This document shows positions 16,331 through 25,612 of a stretch of 45,137 nucleotides of DNA, piece by piece. Origin of the DNA: Thermoplasmata archaeon (lineage in GTDB: Archaea > Thermoplasmatota > E2 > DHVEG-1); the NCBI GenBank assembly GCA_003942085.1, contig DQIQ01000011.1, forward strand, positions 1 to 45,137. The letters run 5' to 3'. Made by a program: the position numbers and the translations under genes. The notes beneath the pieces are model-generated. The model saw nothing but the letters and a program-made list of their open reading frames with translations. It did no database searches and was not told the DNA's origin. Each line of letters begins with the position of its first letter. Position 1 is the first letter of the stretch.

Positions 16331-16584
16331 CGGTCTATTATCATCCTCATTTTGAAAAACAAGTAAAAAAAATCAAAGACGGAAAAGTGAAACAACAAAT
16401 AAAACAACAAATAAAACAACAAATTCAAAAGATTATCGAAGAGCCCGAAACAGGAAAACCAATGAAATTTGGACGAAAGGGCACTAGGGAACTCTATATT
16501 TCTCCCTATCGACTTTCCTATTTATTTGAGAAAAATAACGATGCAGTCATTCGGTTATCGCTTTACCATAAAGACGAACAATAA
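16324..16584 (+). CDS. RelE/ParE-superfamily toxin
   Basis: 86 residues with a RelE-type layout: VTVYYHPHFEKQVKKI (first strand and helix), a long basic helix, GKPMKFGRKGTRELYISPYRLSY (central strands with the basic RELYISPYR patch) and a C-terminal IRLSLYHKDEQ strand. Such toxins cleave mRNA on the ribosome or act on gyrase. Helix 2 contains three perfect KQQI repeats encoded by a 12-base tandem repeat (16390-16425), odd for this family and prone to slippage. Overlap with the antitoxin supports translational coupling. Confidence 0.8.
   Translation: MVTVYYHPHFEKQVKKIKDGKVKQQIKQQIKQQIQKIIEEPETGKPMKFGRKGTRELYISPYRLSYLFEKNNDAVIRLSLYHKDEQ
16390..16425 (+). repeat. three in-frame 12-base tandem repeats inside the toxin gene
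   Basis: The unit AAACAACAAATA occurs three times in tandem (the last ends ATT), encoding KQQI three times. Gain or loss of one unit would lengthen or shorten helix 2 by one turn without shifting the frame. Confidence 0.8.
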
Positions 16585-16769
16585 ATATGATGCTGCACTC
16601 TTGTTAGTTACCAGGTACTATTAATTTTTTCAGATTACCTTTTGAATAGCACCTCCTTCATTTATTATCTATACAAAAAACATAATGAAACATTATTTAT
16701 CCTTCGCTTTCCTTGTATCGACGTGACCTCGTCACGCAGAACTCCCAAAAAAAAATTCCTCAATACGAG

Positions 16770-17132
16770 TTACTTCCTTGCGCCCTCTCCTTCCAAATGA
16801 AAATGATGCAGGAAACGATGATAAATAGGAGCGAGGAAAACAGCGACCGATACAATGAGGATGAACCCACAATACAACGCGTACACCCCAGCAAACACCT
16901 TCCCTGCGTCGGTGTGTAAAACCGTGACCTGTCCCATCCCGCCCATCAGCATCGCAGCATTCAGAAACGCATCAACCCAGGACATGCCTTCAGACAGCTG
17001 ATACCCCAGCATCCCTATGACCAACGAAAGAGCAATAAGCCCGATAGAGAGGAGCGCGAACTTCAAAAGCCGCAGAAAAAACCTAGAACGCGGAAGAAGG
17101 GATTCATGACGTTTCTCAAATTTTTCAAGCAT
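16770..17132 (-). CDS. small two-helix membrane protein of a widespread family (channel-like)
   Basis: 120 residues with a basic N-terminus, one helix (LLSIGLIALSLVIGMLGYQL), a conserved extracytoplasmic segment (GMSWVDAFLNAAMLMGGMG, reminiscent of a pore loop), a second helix (FAGVYALYCGFILIVSVAVFLAP) and a tail HRFLHHFHLE. I recall this layout from a common bacterial family sometimes labelled potassium-channel-like; ion conduction is unproven. The match to a mainly bacterial family suggests lateral transfer (inference). Confidence 0.7.
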   Translation of the reverse strand: MLEKFEKRHESLLPRSRFFLRLLKFALLSIGLIALSLVIGMLGYQLSEGMSWVDAFLNAAMLMGGMGQVTVLHTDAGKVFAGVYALYCGFILIVSVAVFLAPIYHRFLHHFHLEGEGARK

Positions 17133-17326
17133 TTCCTATTAATCACTGTTCCATTATTAAAAAGTAATCCAGTTCTCACCTTTTTCTTGAAAAAATAATG
17201 AACAGTCCAAACAAAAAAACTCATCAGCTATTACACAATGGGTGAAAATCTTATCATTTTTCAAAATTTCCTCCTGACAACAATCGATATAAACCAGTAT
17301 TTCATCTATAAAGACAGGGGAATGTT

Positions 17327-18967
17327 ATGAACAGGAGAGCAAAACTACTGACAGGAATTATTGTAGTAATCTTCCTTAATACGACTTTTTTTGTTGCGAA
17401 CGGAAAATATTTGGATACGGGAACGCCGAACGAAACAAGTCTCTTAATACATTCACTGAATATTCAAACGAACCTGACCGTAAAAATCGTCAAGCCAATC
17501 GCAGGTCATCTCTATTTTTCAGATAAGGAAAAAGCTGCCTTAGCATTGGGTGGAACACGGATCTTTGGGAAAATAACCATCAGGATCGATGCCTCTGACA
17601 ACATATCAAAAATAGAGTACGTCGACATCTACGTCGATGACGCATTGAAGGCACGTCTCCCTGGACCCTATTATGAATGGATGCTGGATGCACCGCTCTT
17701 CGGCAGACATACAATAAAGGCTGTCGCGCATAACACGATCGGTGATAATGCTAGCGATGAACTCACTTTCAATATTCTATGCCTTGGACGTTTACCAAAA
17801 GCCCCGTCCTCCCCGGAAGTTGGCGTCGCTACTCAAAGCAACACGGACGGATACAATTATTACAATTATAAAGACCACGTGGGGGACTTCGTGTACAATC
17901 AACTCTGGTACTTTAATTTCCTCGACGACCGGGGGACCAGCGACCCATCAGATGACATCGCAGGGGTTGCCGCGTACGGCTTGGCAAACCCGGAAAACCT
18001 GCTCACTGGAGGAGGTCTTACCAACGCGTTCGGGATGATCATACGAGACCCTGCTGAAGGAGCCTCATTTCCTCTGTTTAGTGTAAATTACGATCCGACC
18101 AATCCAGCTAATTTCTCTGCCTCCAGGACCTTTGAATCAGGGCCTGGGCCTGAGCTGCAGAATCCGAGCGGCACCATCGATGTGATAACCCCTGATCATT
18201 ACCACATCACCGGTGACGTCATCAACGGGGACAAAGAGATCAGATGGGACCTTCATTATCAGCGGGGTCTTGGCCAGCGGTGGCTTCCCTGGGTGAATTG
18301 GCCGGTCCCCAAAACATTAGATGTCATACCAGCCTGGATAACCTACCATATGCAGATGGCCAACGCCATCGTCAACGGAACATACTACGTCCGCGATGGG
18401 ACAAACGAGACGACCTATGAGCTGGTCAATACGAGAGGCTATCATGATGGGTTTTACAGTGAGTTCGTGTTTTCGATCTTTGAATGGAACTGGATCGACT
18501 TCAAACAAGACAATCTCTCGGTCCACCTCCTCTATCCGCATGCCCCAGTCTACTCCTGCCAGGACGGATGGGAGACCTGCACACCAGGGAACCTCCGGGT
18601 CGTTGTCAACACCAGCGGAGAAGCAAAAGAATACAATTTTTACCGCAGATGCGACCTGGGCAAAGATGAGATAGCAATCTCCTACGGAGCCCTGGCAGTC
18701 GACCCGAAGTATCCTGCAGTAAAGTATCCGACCAGCGCCAATGTCACCGCAGAGGATGACGCCGGAAACAAATTAGTGCTGCAATGGTCCCTGCTGAGAT
18801 ATATGATCGTGTACTTCGACGTGCCAGACCCGTTTTATGATACAGTCACCTTTGAGATCATCGCGAGTTTCTCAGGGATGTTCTATGAAGCAAGTACTGG
18901 AATCACCGTGCCGATCGCAGGACCTGGCTGGTCAGACTGGTCAGGACAAGCGTTCCCCGGACAATAA
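17327..18967 (+). CDS. secreted CrtC/AttH-lipocalin-like protein with N-terminal Ig-like domain
   Basis: 546 residues: signal peptide (1-26), a bacterial Ig-like domain (about 48-155; SKIEYVDIYVDDALKARL, then HTIKAVAHN) and a large ~380-residue beta domain. Its motifs VYNQLWYFNFLDD and NTRGYHDGFYSEF correspond to the WWYF and GYHDHNWG motifs of the CrtC/AttH two-lipocalin fold. The fold binds or hydrates hydrophobic ligands, but the archaeal substrate is unknown. The protein ends without an anchor (WSGQAFPGQ). A relative is encoded at 33050-34078. Confidence in the fold is moderate because the motifs are partly degenerate. Confidence 0.6.
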   Translation: MNRRAKLLTGIIVVIFLNTTFFVANGKYLDTGTPNETSLLIHSLNIQTNLTVKIVKPIAGHLYFSDKEKAALALGGTRIFGKITIRIDASDNISKIEYVDIYVDDALKARLPGPYYEWMLDAPLFGRHTIKAVAHNTIGDNASDELTFNILCLGRLPKAPSSPEVGVATQSNTDGYNYYNYKDHVGDFVYNQLWYFNFLDDRGTSDPSDDIAGVAAYGLANPENLLTGGGLTNAFGMIIRDPAEGASFPLFSVNYDPTNPANFSASRTFESGPGPELQNPSGTIDVITPDHYHITGDVINGDKEIRWDLHYQRGLGQRWLPWVNWPVPKTLDVIPAWITYHMQMANAIVNGTYYVRDGTNETTYELVNTRGYHDGFYSEFVFSIFEWNWIDFKQDNLSVHLLYPHAPVYSCQDGWETCTPGNLRVVVNTSGEAKEYNFYRRCDLGKDEIAISYGALAVDPKYPAVKYPTSANVTAEDDAGNKLVLQWSLLRYMIVYFDVPDPFYDTVTFEIIASFSGMFYEASTGITVPIAGPGWSDWSGQAFPGQ

Positions 18968-19331
18968 AAACATCAGCTGAGTGACCCTAGAGTACTGAGC
19001 AGATACTCTCACGCTCACACTTGAATAGCGTAGCGCACACCATCTCTTGTTAAAAAAATGAAAAATGATTTCCTGTGATTTTCAGAAAAAAATCTTGCAG
19101 TATCGCTCTTCATAATCATTTTCCCGTACACATTCTCTTCCTTTTTCCCACCTGTTAGGAATGAATAAAAAGATGCCACTCTTCTTCCATTGTCACTTCA
19201 ATACATAGCTATATAAGATACAGGGTGTTGGTGGTAATAGAAAGGAAATGGGATGAAGGTTTCATAATTTCGTTTTTTTACGGATTTTTGAGATTTTTGT
19301 TTGGATTCTTTATTTGTGTTGGTGATATAAC
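18968..19331. other. intergenic region with a promoter and long leader
   Basis: No gene is supported. A TATA box (GCTATATAAGA, 19206-19216) lies about 115 bases before the next start, so that gene may have a ~90-base leader holding the G-rich stretch GGGTGTTGGTGG near 19227. Bases 18970-19055 contain several short dyads but no tRNA or recognisable RNA. Confidence 0.4.
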
Positions 19332-19604
19332 ATGGTCGACTGTGAAGAATGTGATAAGAAAATAGGTATTCTCGGGGGATATCGTCACCCTGTACTAGGA
19401 ATAAGATTTTTAGTCTGTGGGACTTGCTTTGATAAAGTAAACAGAGATATGAAAAAATGGAGCGAGTTTTGCATCTCAGACTCATTCGACGCAGAATCAA
19501 CCAAAACCGACATCCAAGAGGCATGGAATAAGAACATATCCAATGACCCTCCGCTACAAAAATGGTTCAGGAATCTTTGGTTAAAGGAAGAATTGCCGAT
19601 ATAA
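19332..19604 (+). CDS. small zinc-ribbon-like protein
   Basis: 90 residues. MVDCEECDKKIG and LVCGTCFDKV supply two CxxC pairs about 25 residues apart, a zinc-ribbon or treble-clef arrangement. The C-terminal half is charged and helical (DIQEAWNKN, PLQKWFRNLWLKEE). GGTGAT seven bases before the ATG acts as SD. Function unknown; one of several stand-alone small zinc proteins in this window. Confidence 0.6.
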   Translation: MVDCEECDKKIGILGGYRHPVLGIRFLVCGTCFDKVNRDMKKWSEFCISDSFDAESTKTDIQEAWNKNISNDPPLQKWFRNLWLKEELPI

Positions 19605-19804
19605 TACTAGTAAGACAAAAAACCTTCAGAGGGTTTTTACACCAATCCGATTTATCCAACATATCATTTATAAACCTAAAAATAACAGACCTCTTTTTTC
19701 TACGACTTCTTCAAATCTGCAAAGTCAGCGCGGGTTAACCTTCTAGTGAATCGGGAAAAAAAAAAACAAAAATTATTATAAACATATATTTCTTGATAGG
19801 ATAC

Positions 19805-22285
19805 ATGAAACAAGCATATTACACATTGAAAAACATGCTCTATGTAATGCTAGTAATCGCACTCTCTTTATTCCTATTGATCCCAGCAAACAATACTTCA
19901 CTTGCCGCCAACCCTTCACAGGTAAACCAAATAACCATGGACGACGGCGAGATCATCGGCCTTGGTCTCTTACTCAACAAAGGGCAATCTATCATCCAAA
20001 ACCAAGTTGAACCCTACAATATCGAATTCATCTACGGAGACCAGACAGACAACTACCTCCACCTCACCATCTACTTCTACACCACTGATCAGACGTCAGA
20101 CTTCCAGAATGAAAGCCTGTTTCTGCAAAGCAACATTGTCGAAAATACGGTAAATTATCGGATCATTACCTGGGACAGTCAGACCACCCGCCGTGAGCTT
20201 TTATATGCGAACCAACCACAGCTCGGCACCAAAAAATATGGCACCATCGCGTTCCTTGATGGAACCACCCTGATCGGGGTCGGTGGAACACTTGACAGCA
20301 ACACCTATTCCGATGCACAGCTCGTAGACCTGCTCAGCAGGGTCGAGGCAAAGGCACGGGAGCTTCTGTCCCTACAAACCATGGAAGGAATCCACGGGCA
20401 GATCACTGGGTTCACCAGGCCGATGAAACACATCAAGGTCTTCCTCTCAAACGGTGAAGCCATCAATGAGACGACCACCGATGCAGACGGAAACTACGAC
20501 TTCATCAGACCCATCAACAAAGGAACGCAATACACCCTCACCGTCACTTTTTCCTATGCCCTCAACATAACGACGTATTTTTCCCTTCATTACGGTGAGA
20601 AGAACGCAAGCGTCGTCTCCTTTAGTCGCAGCTTTACCCCAACATCCACAAGCGATCTCACCCAGAACATCGCGCTTGACTCCGAGATGCCGCAATACTA
20701 CGGCGGAGACTGGGCTAAGACCTTCGCAAGCATGTATGTCCATTTCACCGAGGCTCTTGAATTCTACATGATCGGTTTAAACGTGAATGTGAACTATCAA
20801 CTTCCCCTGGATGTGTATACGTTCGCATCTCAGAAAACCGGGACGCGGTACTGGTACGACACTCCTGGGAAAAGCTATATAACCATCGATGCTGAAAAAT
20901 CAATCCATGAAAGCGTGTACCGGCCCATGAACCGGGAGTATCACGAGTTCTCCCATTACATCATGTATACATTGTATCAGAAATGGCCTGCACCAGCGCC
21001 TGGTCTACCTGACTCTATCGAAGAGCGGAACCATGACGGGTACCTTAACCCGAGCACCTCTGATTCTTATGTCGAAGGGTTCGCGGAGTTCCTGTCCGCG
21101 GTGATGCTGGAAACCTATGAACAAGCAGAAACAACCATCCCGATAACCCAACCAGATATTGAAGACATGAACCAGATCCGTGGTCTAGATTACATGATCA
21201 ACACCCAGTGGAGCGCAAAAGAGCTCAATTTTCCCGCATGGGCAGATAATGGCAGATCGGAGGAAGATGCGATCGCAGGAATCCTATGGGATCTCTACGA
21301 CGATCCCACGGACTACTCTGATAAGACCCCTGAAGAGATGTACCAGCTCTATCAACAACAGTTACCGGACATTCAAAATGAATACGAAAAAATGAAAGCT
21401 TCATACGAAGAAGATGCGCGCGACCAAAATGTGACAGGCACAAACGCGACGCTTGCACCACCAAAGATCCTGACGCTTGATGATTTTAAGAGTTACAAAT
21501 ACGATGATGATAACGTCAGCACCATTCTGCTTAAAGGAGTCTGGGATGTGATCAAAAATTTCCATAACGATTTTACCTCGGTCTACGACGATTTTGTGAC
21601 GAAATACCCTGCTCAGAAAAAGGCGATCGACGAGGTGTTCATTGCTCATGCATTCTACATGGACACAGACCCAGGGAATGGGGTCTATGACCCGCATGAT
21701 ATCTATCGTGACGAGAACCATAATAAGCAGTATGACTCCGGAGAATATTTTGTAGACTATCCTCTCAATGGGTTTAAGTACACATTGGGGGAGACCATTG
21801 GTCGGGCAACCAACTACAACCGACTCTGGAGGCAGAGCGTCCAAGAGATCCCCGGCTATTTCATCAAGGTCGACAACACGGTGCCTTTCTACCTGATCAA
21901 AGTCTCATTTCCCAACAAATTCTATCTTGACTACGTAGTCCGCGCTTGGAACGCAAACGGCCTGGTCAACATCCCGGTCCCACCGCAGGGATATAACGCG
22001 TTAATAACGATTATTCCGGAAGGCGTTCAGAGTAGCGAACCGTTGAATTTCTCTTCTGAGGTCTTCCAGCATCATTACGATACATCCCTTGCGCAAGGAT
22101 ACTATGTTGCCCATGATTTCCAGATCACTGGACCGATCCCGCCGCTGCCGTCGATGCCAGGTAGTACCGATGGCACGAATAACGGGCCTGGGCAGACAAC
22201 AAAAACCCCTGGGTTCGAAGCAATAATATTTCTTGTGGCATGTGCAATGATCTGTCTTTTGTTGAAGAAAACAAAGAGAACATAG
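19805..22285 (+). CDS. secreted HExxH metallopeptidase with PGF-CTERM-type sorting signal
   Basis: 826 residues from the ATG at 19805 (an ATG at 19793 is also in frame; TATA near 19773 fits either). Signal peptide to about residue 38. A carboxypeptidase-regulatory-like beta domain (HGQITGFTRPMKHIKVFL) lies near 200-280. The zinc site is YHEFSHYIMY (HEFSH near 380), and a downstream EGFAEFLSAVM (~424-430) supplies a probable third ligand, as in gluzincins. Asp-rich loops (DPGNGVYDPHDIYRDENHN) resemble calcium sites. The end is tripartite: Thr/Gly/Pro-rich linker, TPGFEA, hydrophobic IIFLVACAMICLLL, and KKTKR. That is the PGF-CTERM signal processed by archaeosortase A-type enzymes. Confidence 0.85.
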   Translation: MKQAYYTLKNMLYVMLVIALSLFLLIPANNTSLAANPSQVNQITMDDGEIIGLGLLLNKGQSIIQNQVEPYNIEFIYGDQTDNYLHLTIYFYTTDQTSDFQNESLFLQSNIVENTVNYRIITWDSQTTRRELLYANQPQLGTKKYGTIAFLDGTTLIGVGGTLDSNTYSDAQLVDLLSRVEAKARELLSLQTMEGIHGQITGFTRPMKHIKVFLSNGEAINETTTDADGNYDFIRPINKGTQYTLTVTFSYALNITTYFSLHYGEKNASVVSFSRSFTPTSTSDLTQNIALDSEMPQYYGGDWAKTFASMYVHFTEALEFYMIGLNVNVNYQLPLDVYTFASQKTGTRYWYDTPGKSYITIDAEKSIHESVYRPMNREYHEFSHYIMYTLYQKWPAPAPGLPDSIEERNHDGYLNPSTSDSYVEGFAEFLSAVMLETYEQAETTIPITQPDIEDMNQIRGLDYMINTQWSAKELNFPAWADNGRSEEDAIAGILWDLYDDPTDYSDKTPEEMYQLYQQQLPDIQNEYEKMKASYEEDARDQNVTGTNATLAPPKILTLDDFKSYKYDDDNVSTILLKGVWDVIKNFHNDFTSVYDDFVTKYPAQKKAIDEVFIAHAFYMDTDPGNGVYDPHDIYRDENHNKQYDSGEYFVDYPLNGFKYTLGETIGRATNYNRLWRQSVQEIPGYFIKVDNTVPFYLIKVSFPNKFYLDYVVRAWNANGLVNIPVPPQGYNALITIIPEGVQSSEPLNFSSEVFQHHYDTSLAQGYYVAHDFQITGPIPPLPSMPGSTDGTNNGPGQTTKTPGFEAIIFLVACAMICLLLKKTKRT

Positions 22286-22457
22286 GATAAAAAAGAATAC
22301 AAAGAACTAGTCTAATAGTGACTCCATAACATGTAGAATCAGCTGAGCAATGTCGGATGGATTAAGTGTTCGAACTCAGCCGGATTTACCTTCCTTTTTT
22401 CTCCTTTTTTTCCTCATTGATCCCAGCAAACCATTGATCTTTCCGGATAATAAAATA

Positions 22458-22466
22458 TTTATCTAC
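22458..22466 (+). promoter_or_regulatory. TATA-like box of RNA element copy A
   Basis: TTTATCTAC is centred about 27 bases before the first G of the element. The same nine bases at the same 21-base spacing precede copies B (27756-27764) and C (40744-40752, minus strand), which argues for a promoter element. Confidence 0.55.
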
Positions 22467-22487
22467 AAATCCAATATATATTTCCGT

Positions 22488-22548
22488 GGGGTTCTGGTTG
22501 TTTATTCTTTTTGAATAGGAACCTTTCCTCTCCTGCATCCCAGACCCC
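22488..22548 (+). ncRNA. candidate small structured RNA, copy A
   Basis: The 61-base element begins GGGGTTCTGG and ends CCAGACCCC, which pair (one bulged T). Inside is a hairpin TATTC-TTTTT-GAATA (22503-22517), then the unpaired pyrimidine box CCTTTCCTCTCC (22522-22533). A T-rich stretch follows (22549-22558). It lies between the metallopeptidase and collagen-like genes; the latter has its own TATA (TATGTTTTTAAAG, near 22576-22588), so the element is probably an independent transcript. The two relatives in this window share fold and motifs but not most of the sequence. Confidence 0.55.
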
Positions 22549-22629
22549 TTTCCTTTTTAACAAGGGTCCTAGGGATATGTTTTTAAAGGGGATGGTCGTT
22601 ACAAAATTATATGATGTGGAGGATTTAAA

Positions 22630-24015
22630 ATGCGACAAAAATTTTATAGAAAGCTAAAGCTGGTGCTCTGCATAGGGATTTGCGCACTTTTCATGGTGAC
22701 GGCATTTTCCGCCGTGACCGCAACTTCGACGAACACACAGGGAAACGGAACAGGAAACGAACAAGGTGCTACAACAAAAGCCACTCTTTTTAAAGGTCTG
22801 TCTGCTTTTAAGCTATTCAGCTGGGATTTCTGGTCTAACCCACCGCATATCTTCACGAGAAACACTGGCAATGTCGGGATTGGTACGACTAACCCAGTCG
22901 CGAAACTAGATGTCCTGGGAAACATTGCAATCAACGGTATGGAGATCATCGACACATCGGGGAGATGGGTCGGAGACCTTACCGGAATGCAAGGACCACA
23001 AGGACTACAAGGTGAACAAGGACCAACCGGACCACAAGGACCACAAGGAATCCAAGGACCAGCTGGACCGCAAGGACCACAAGGACAACAAGGTGAACAA
23101 GGGCCTCAAGGACCACCGGGACAAGACGGATCAGAAGGTGCACAGGGTATACCAGGAATACAGGGTGAACCAGGAGTACAGGGACAACCTGGGCCGCAAG
23201 GGGAACAAGGTCCTCAAGGTGAAATAGGGTCACAAGGCATCCCAGGTTTATCACCCGCCTACGAATGGTTCGGAACAATGCTCAGATTCCAGAATCCTGA
23301 CGGTACTTGGGGAAGTTTTATTGATTTACTCGGCCTACAAGGACCGCAGGGCGAACCAGGATCTCAAGGGGAACCAGGACCTCAAGGAATCCCTGGAGAA
23401 CAGGGAATGCCAGGGGATTCACAGTGGGGATTGAACGGGATGAACACCTATTACATCAATGGCAGTGTCGGCATTGGTACGAAAAATCCTTCAGCTAAGC
23501 TAGAGATAAATGGGACGGTTGCTGCCAGCACCTTTGTCGGTGATGGCTCGTTGCTGACGAATCTTCCTGGAATGCCCCTCATCATTTTAAATGGTAATTA
23601 TGGTTGTAATCACTCTGGGCCCTACAACTACTACTATGAATTGTCACCCATCGCTTCGACCTATCTGACAGGAGATTATTTGAAAATAGAGATAACCGCG
23701 TATAGCAACGTCCATGTCATACAGAACAACAATGGTGGTTCAGATATCGATATTCGGACCAAACAACTCGGCGGCTCCTATGCAATCAGTATGCCTGCGC
23801 AACACTTCCTGCGCGTCAAACCTGTCTCGATTACCACCGCAACAGATTATGAAAATGTAGGTCAGACAAGCTCGCTCACCTGGTACCATACTCTTACCCC
23901 TGGCGAAAAAACCAATGGAGTCCAGATACAAATACATGTGTACCTCTACAGCCTTACCTCGTCAAACCAGTTCGCAGAATTCGAAAACATCCAGACTATC
24001 GTAAGTTCGATATAA
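22630..24015 (+). CDS. exported collagen-like protein (GXY repeats) with tail-fibre-like motifs
   Basis: 461 residues with signal peptide (to about 37). [17 protein letters not shown] (residue ~80), repeated as [17 protein letters not shown] (~280), is the pattern found before trimeric tail-fibre and endosialidase-type domains. Two collagen-like blocks of GPQGxQG/GEPG triplets span about 120-205 and 235-265, separated by a short module ([20 protein letters not shown]). The C-terminal ~150 residues form a beta domain without recognised family. The protein should form a trimeric fibre at the cell surface. The SD GGAGG precedes the ATG. There is no sorting tail, so retention may depend on the N-terminus or trimer contacts. 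Confidence 0.85.
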   Translation: MRQKFYRKLKLVLCIGICALFMVTAFSAVTATSTNTQGNGTGNEQGATTKATLFKGLSAFKLFSWDFWSNPPHIFTRNTGNVGIGTTNPVAKLDVLGNIAINGMEIIDTSGRWVGDLTGMQGPQGLQGEQGPTGPQGPQGIQGPAGPQGPQGQQGEQGPQGPPGQDGSEGAQGIPGIQGEPGVQGQPGPQGEQGPQGEIGSQGIPGLSPAYEWFGTMLRFQNPDGTWGSFIDLLGLQGPQGEPGSQGEPGPQGIPGEQGMPGDSQWGLNGMNTYYINGSVGIGTKNPSAKLEINGTVAASTFVGDGSLLTNLPGMPLIILNGNYGCNHSGPYNYYYELSPIASTYLTGDYLKIEITAYSNVHVIQNNNGGSDIDIRTKQLGGSYAISMPAQHFLRVKPVSITTATDYENVGQTSSLTWYHTLTPGEKTNGVQIQIHVYLYSLTSSNQFAEFENIQTIVSSI

Positions 24016-24024
24016 TGATCCACC

Positions 24025-24066
24025 CCTGAGGAAATAATTTCCCCAGGATTTCTTCTTTTTTTTGTT
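24025..24066 (+). terminator. hairpin plus T-run terminator after the collagen-like gene
   Basis: CCTG-A-GGAAA, loop TAA, TTTCC-C-CAGG form a nine-pair stem with one internal mismatch (24025-24047), followed by a T-rich run. This looks like a bacterial-style intrinsic terminator. Confidence 0.6.
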
Positions 24067-24239
24067 ATTTTTTATTCACGCAAACCATACGGTAAACAAT
24101 TTTTTTCCTGACTAACCAATTGAAAATGATACGATAAAAAATATTAATATTGAATTTTTATCTTTACCAAACATTTAAATCAAAGTAACAGTATTTCATA
24201 TCTGGAAGTATAGATAGAATATAAGGAGGCATTATAAAA

Positions 24240-25496
24240 ATGGAAAGAAGAAATAGTAAAAAAATGTTGGTAATAGGATTAGTACTCCTATTCCTTGGAG
24301 CAGGTGCCACACTCGTAGTCAGCGCGAATCGAGCATGGGCTGATAATTTCGACTCATACACTGACGGACAACTTTTAGATGGAACATCAGATGACGGAGG
24401 ATGGAAAGGGTGGGGTAACGCTCCTGCAGCCGCTGGAATGGTAACCAGTGCCCAATTCCGAAGCGCCCCGTTTTCGAACCAAATATGGGTGGTGAGTGAC
24501 AACGTCCATGAATATGATGGGTACACCTCAGGACACTGGGTGTACACTGCTTGGCAATACATCCCGAATGATTTTACTGGCATGTCATATTTCATCCTGT
24601 TAAGTGCCTACGATGACGCTGGTGCGACAAACGTATGGAACGTCCAAGTAAATTTTGATGCTGATACAAATTTAGTGACATCAGAAATGGATTCAAACAC
24701 AGTACCCCTCATCAAAGGGCAATGGAATCAAATCCGCTGTGATATTGACCTCGATAGCGATTATTTAGCGATCTACTATGCAGATATGCTAATTGTCGAA
24801 AAAACATGGAGCGAAACCTATGACGGCACCGGTGGCGGACCAATGGAAATTGCTGCAGTTGACCTCTGGTCAAATGGTGCATCGCCAGTATATTATGACG
24901 ATATGTCACTTTCACCAGCTGGAGCAGAATTAACATGTGACGCAGGCGGACCATATTCTGGTGAAGAAAATCAAGCGATTCAGTTCACTGGTTTTGCCTC
25001 TGGTGGATCAGAGCCTTACACATGGTATTGGACCTTTGGTGACGGCGGTTCCTCAACAGTTCAAAACCCAACCCATGCCTATACCACACAGGGCACCTAC
25101 AATGTCTCCCTGATTGTCACCGATGGAGCCTCATCCACAGCCACTGACATAGCAACCACGACCATTACCGAACCTCAACCCTTGCCATTACTAGAAATTG
25201 GGACGATCACCGGCGGGTTCGGTGTCACAACATCAGTGAAAAACACCGGAGAAGCAGATGCGACCAATGTCGTCTGGACGATAAACCTTGACGGAAAATT
25301 AGTCTTCCTGGGAAAATCATCCACAGATACGATCGCAACTCTCGCATTTGCAGGTGACGAACAAATTAAAGCAGGATTCATCCTTGGTTTCGGTAAAACC
25401 AATATCGTAGTATCCGCAACCTGTGATGAGGGTGTCACCGCAGAGCTCACCAAATCAGCGTTTGTTCTCGGGCCAATAGTTCTTGGAGTAAAATAA
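24240..25496 (+). CDS. PKD-domain surface protein with shared GGFGV C-terminal domain
   Basis: 418 residues: signal peptide (about 1-32), a ~190-residue LamG/concanavalin-like beta domain (WADNFDSYTDGQLLDG at its start, then YYDDMSLSP at its end), one PKD domain (about 235-320; WYWTFGDGGSSTVQNP) and the C-terminal GGFGV domain (about 322-418; ILGFGKTNIVVSATCDEGV), ending VLGVK. The start follows a strong SD (AAGGAGG, 24224-24230). Domain order matches the partial protein at 1-507. The likely role is glycan or surface binding. A double T-run terminator follows at 25512-25528. Confidence 0.85.
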   Translation: MERRNSKKMLVIGLVLLFLGAGATLVVSANRAWADNFDSYTDGQLLDGTSDDGGWKGWGNAPAAAGMVTSAQFRSAPFSNQIWVVSDNVHEYDGYTSGHWVYTAWQYIPNDFTGMSYFILLSAYDDAGATNVWNVQVNFDADTNLVTSEMDSNTVPLIKGQWNQIRCDIDLDSDYLAIYYADMLIVEKTWSETYDGTGGGPMEIAAVDLWSNGASPVYYDDMSLSPAGAELTCDAGGPYSGEENQAIQFTGFASGGSEPYTWYWTFGDGGSSTVQNPTHAYTTQGTYNVSLIVTDGASSTATDIATTTITEPQPLPLLEIGTITGGFGVTTSVKNTGEADATNVVWTINLDGKLVFLGKSSTDTIATLAFAGDEQIKAGFILGFGKTNIVVSATCDEGVTAELTKSAFVLGPIVLGVK

Positions 25497-25511
25497 TCAC
25501 TCCCCCCTCTC

Positions 25512-25528
25512 TTTTTTTTCTTTTTTTT
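25512..25528 (+). terminator. double T-run terminator
   Basis: Two eight-T runs separated by a single C lie about 15 bases after the PKD protein's stop, a strong archaeal termination signal. Confidence 0.55.
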
Positions 25529-25612
25529 GTCATTGATTTGTATAAAAAACATAAGCCATTATGGAGGATAAGTTTTTAAAAAAGGATAATAAATAAACAG
25601 TCACATGATGAT

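Noticed and set aside
18970-22346. shared 10-mer ATCAGCTGAG in two intergenic regions
   Set aside because: Flanking sequence shows no further similarity; a chance match of this length over 45 kb is plausible.
22360-22390. tRNA-like T-loop (GTTCGAAC)
   Set aside because: The five bases on either side do not pair, and no acceptor, D or anticodon arm could be found on either strand.
22980-23420. tandem-repeat array or long minus-strand frames in the collagen region
   Set aside because: The repeats are Gly-X-Y codons; the open minus-strand frames are shadows of the biased codons.
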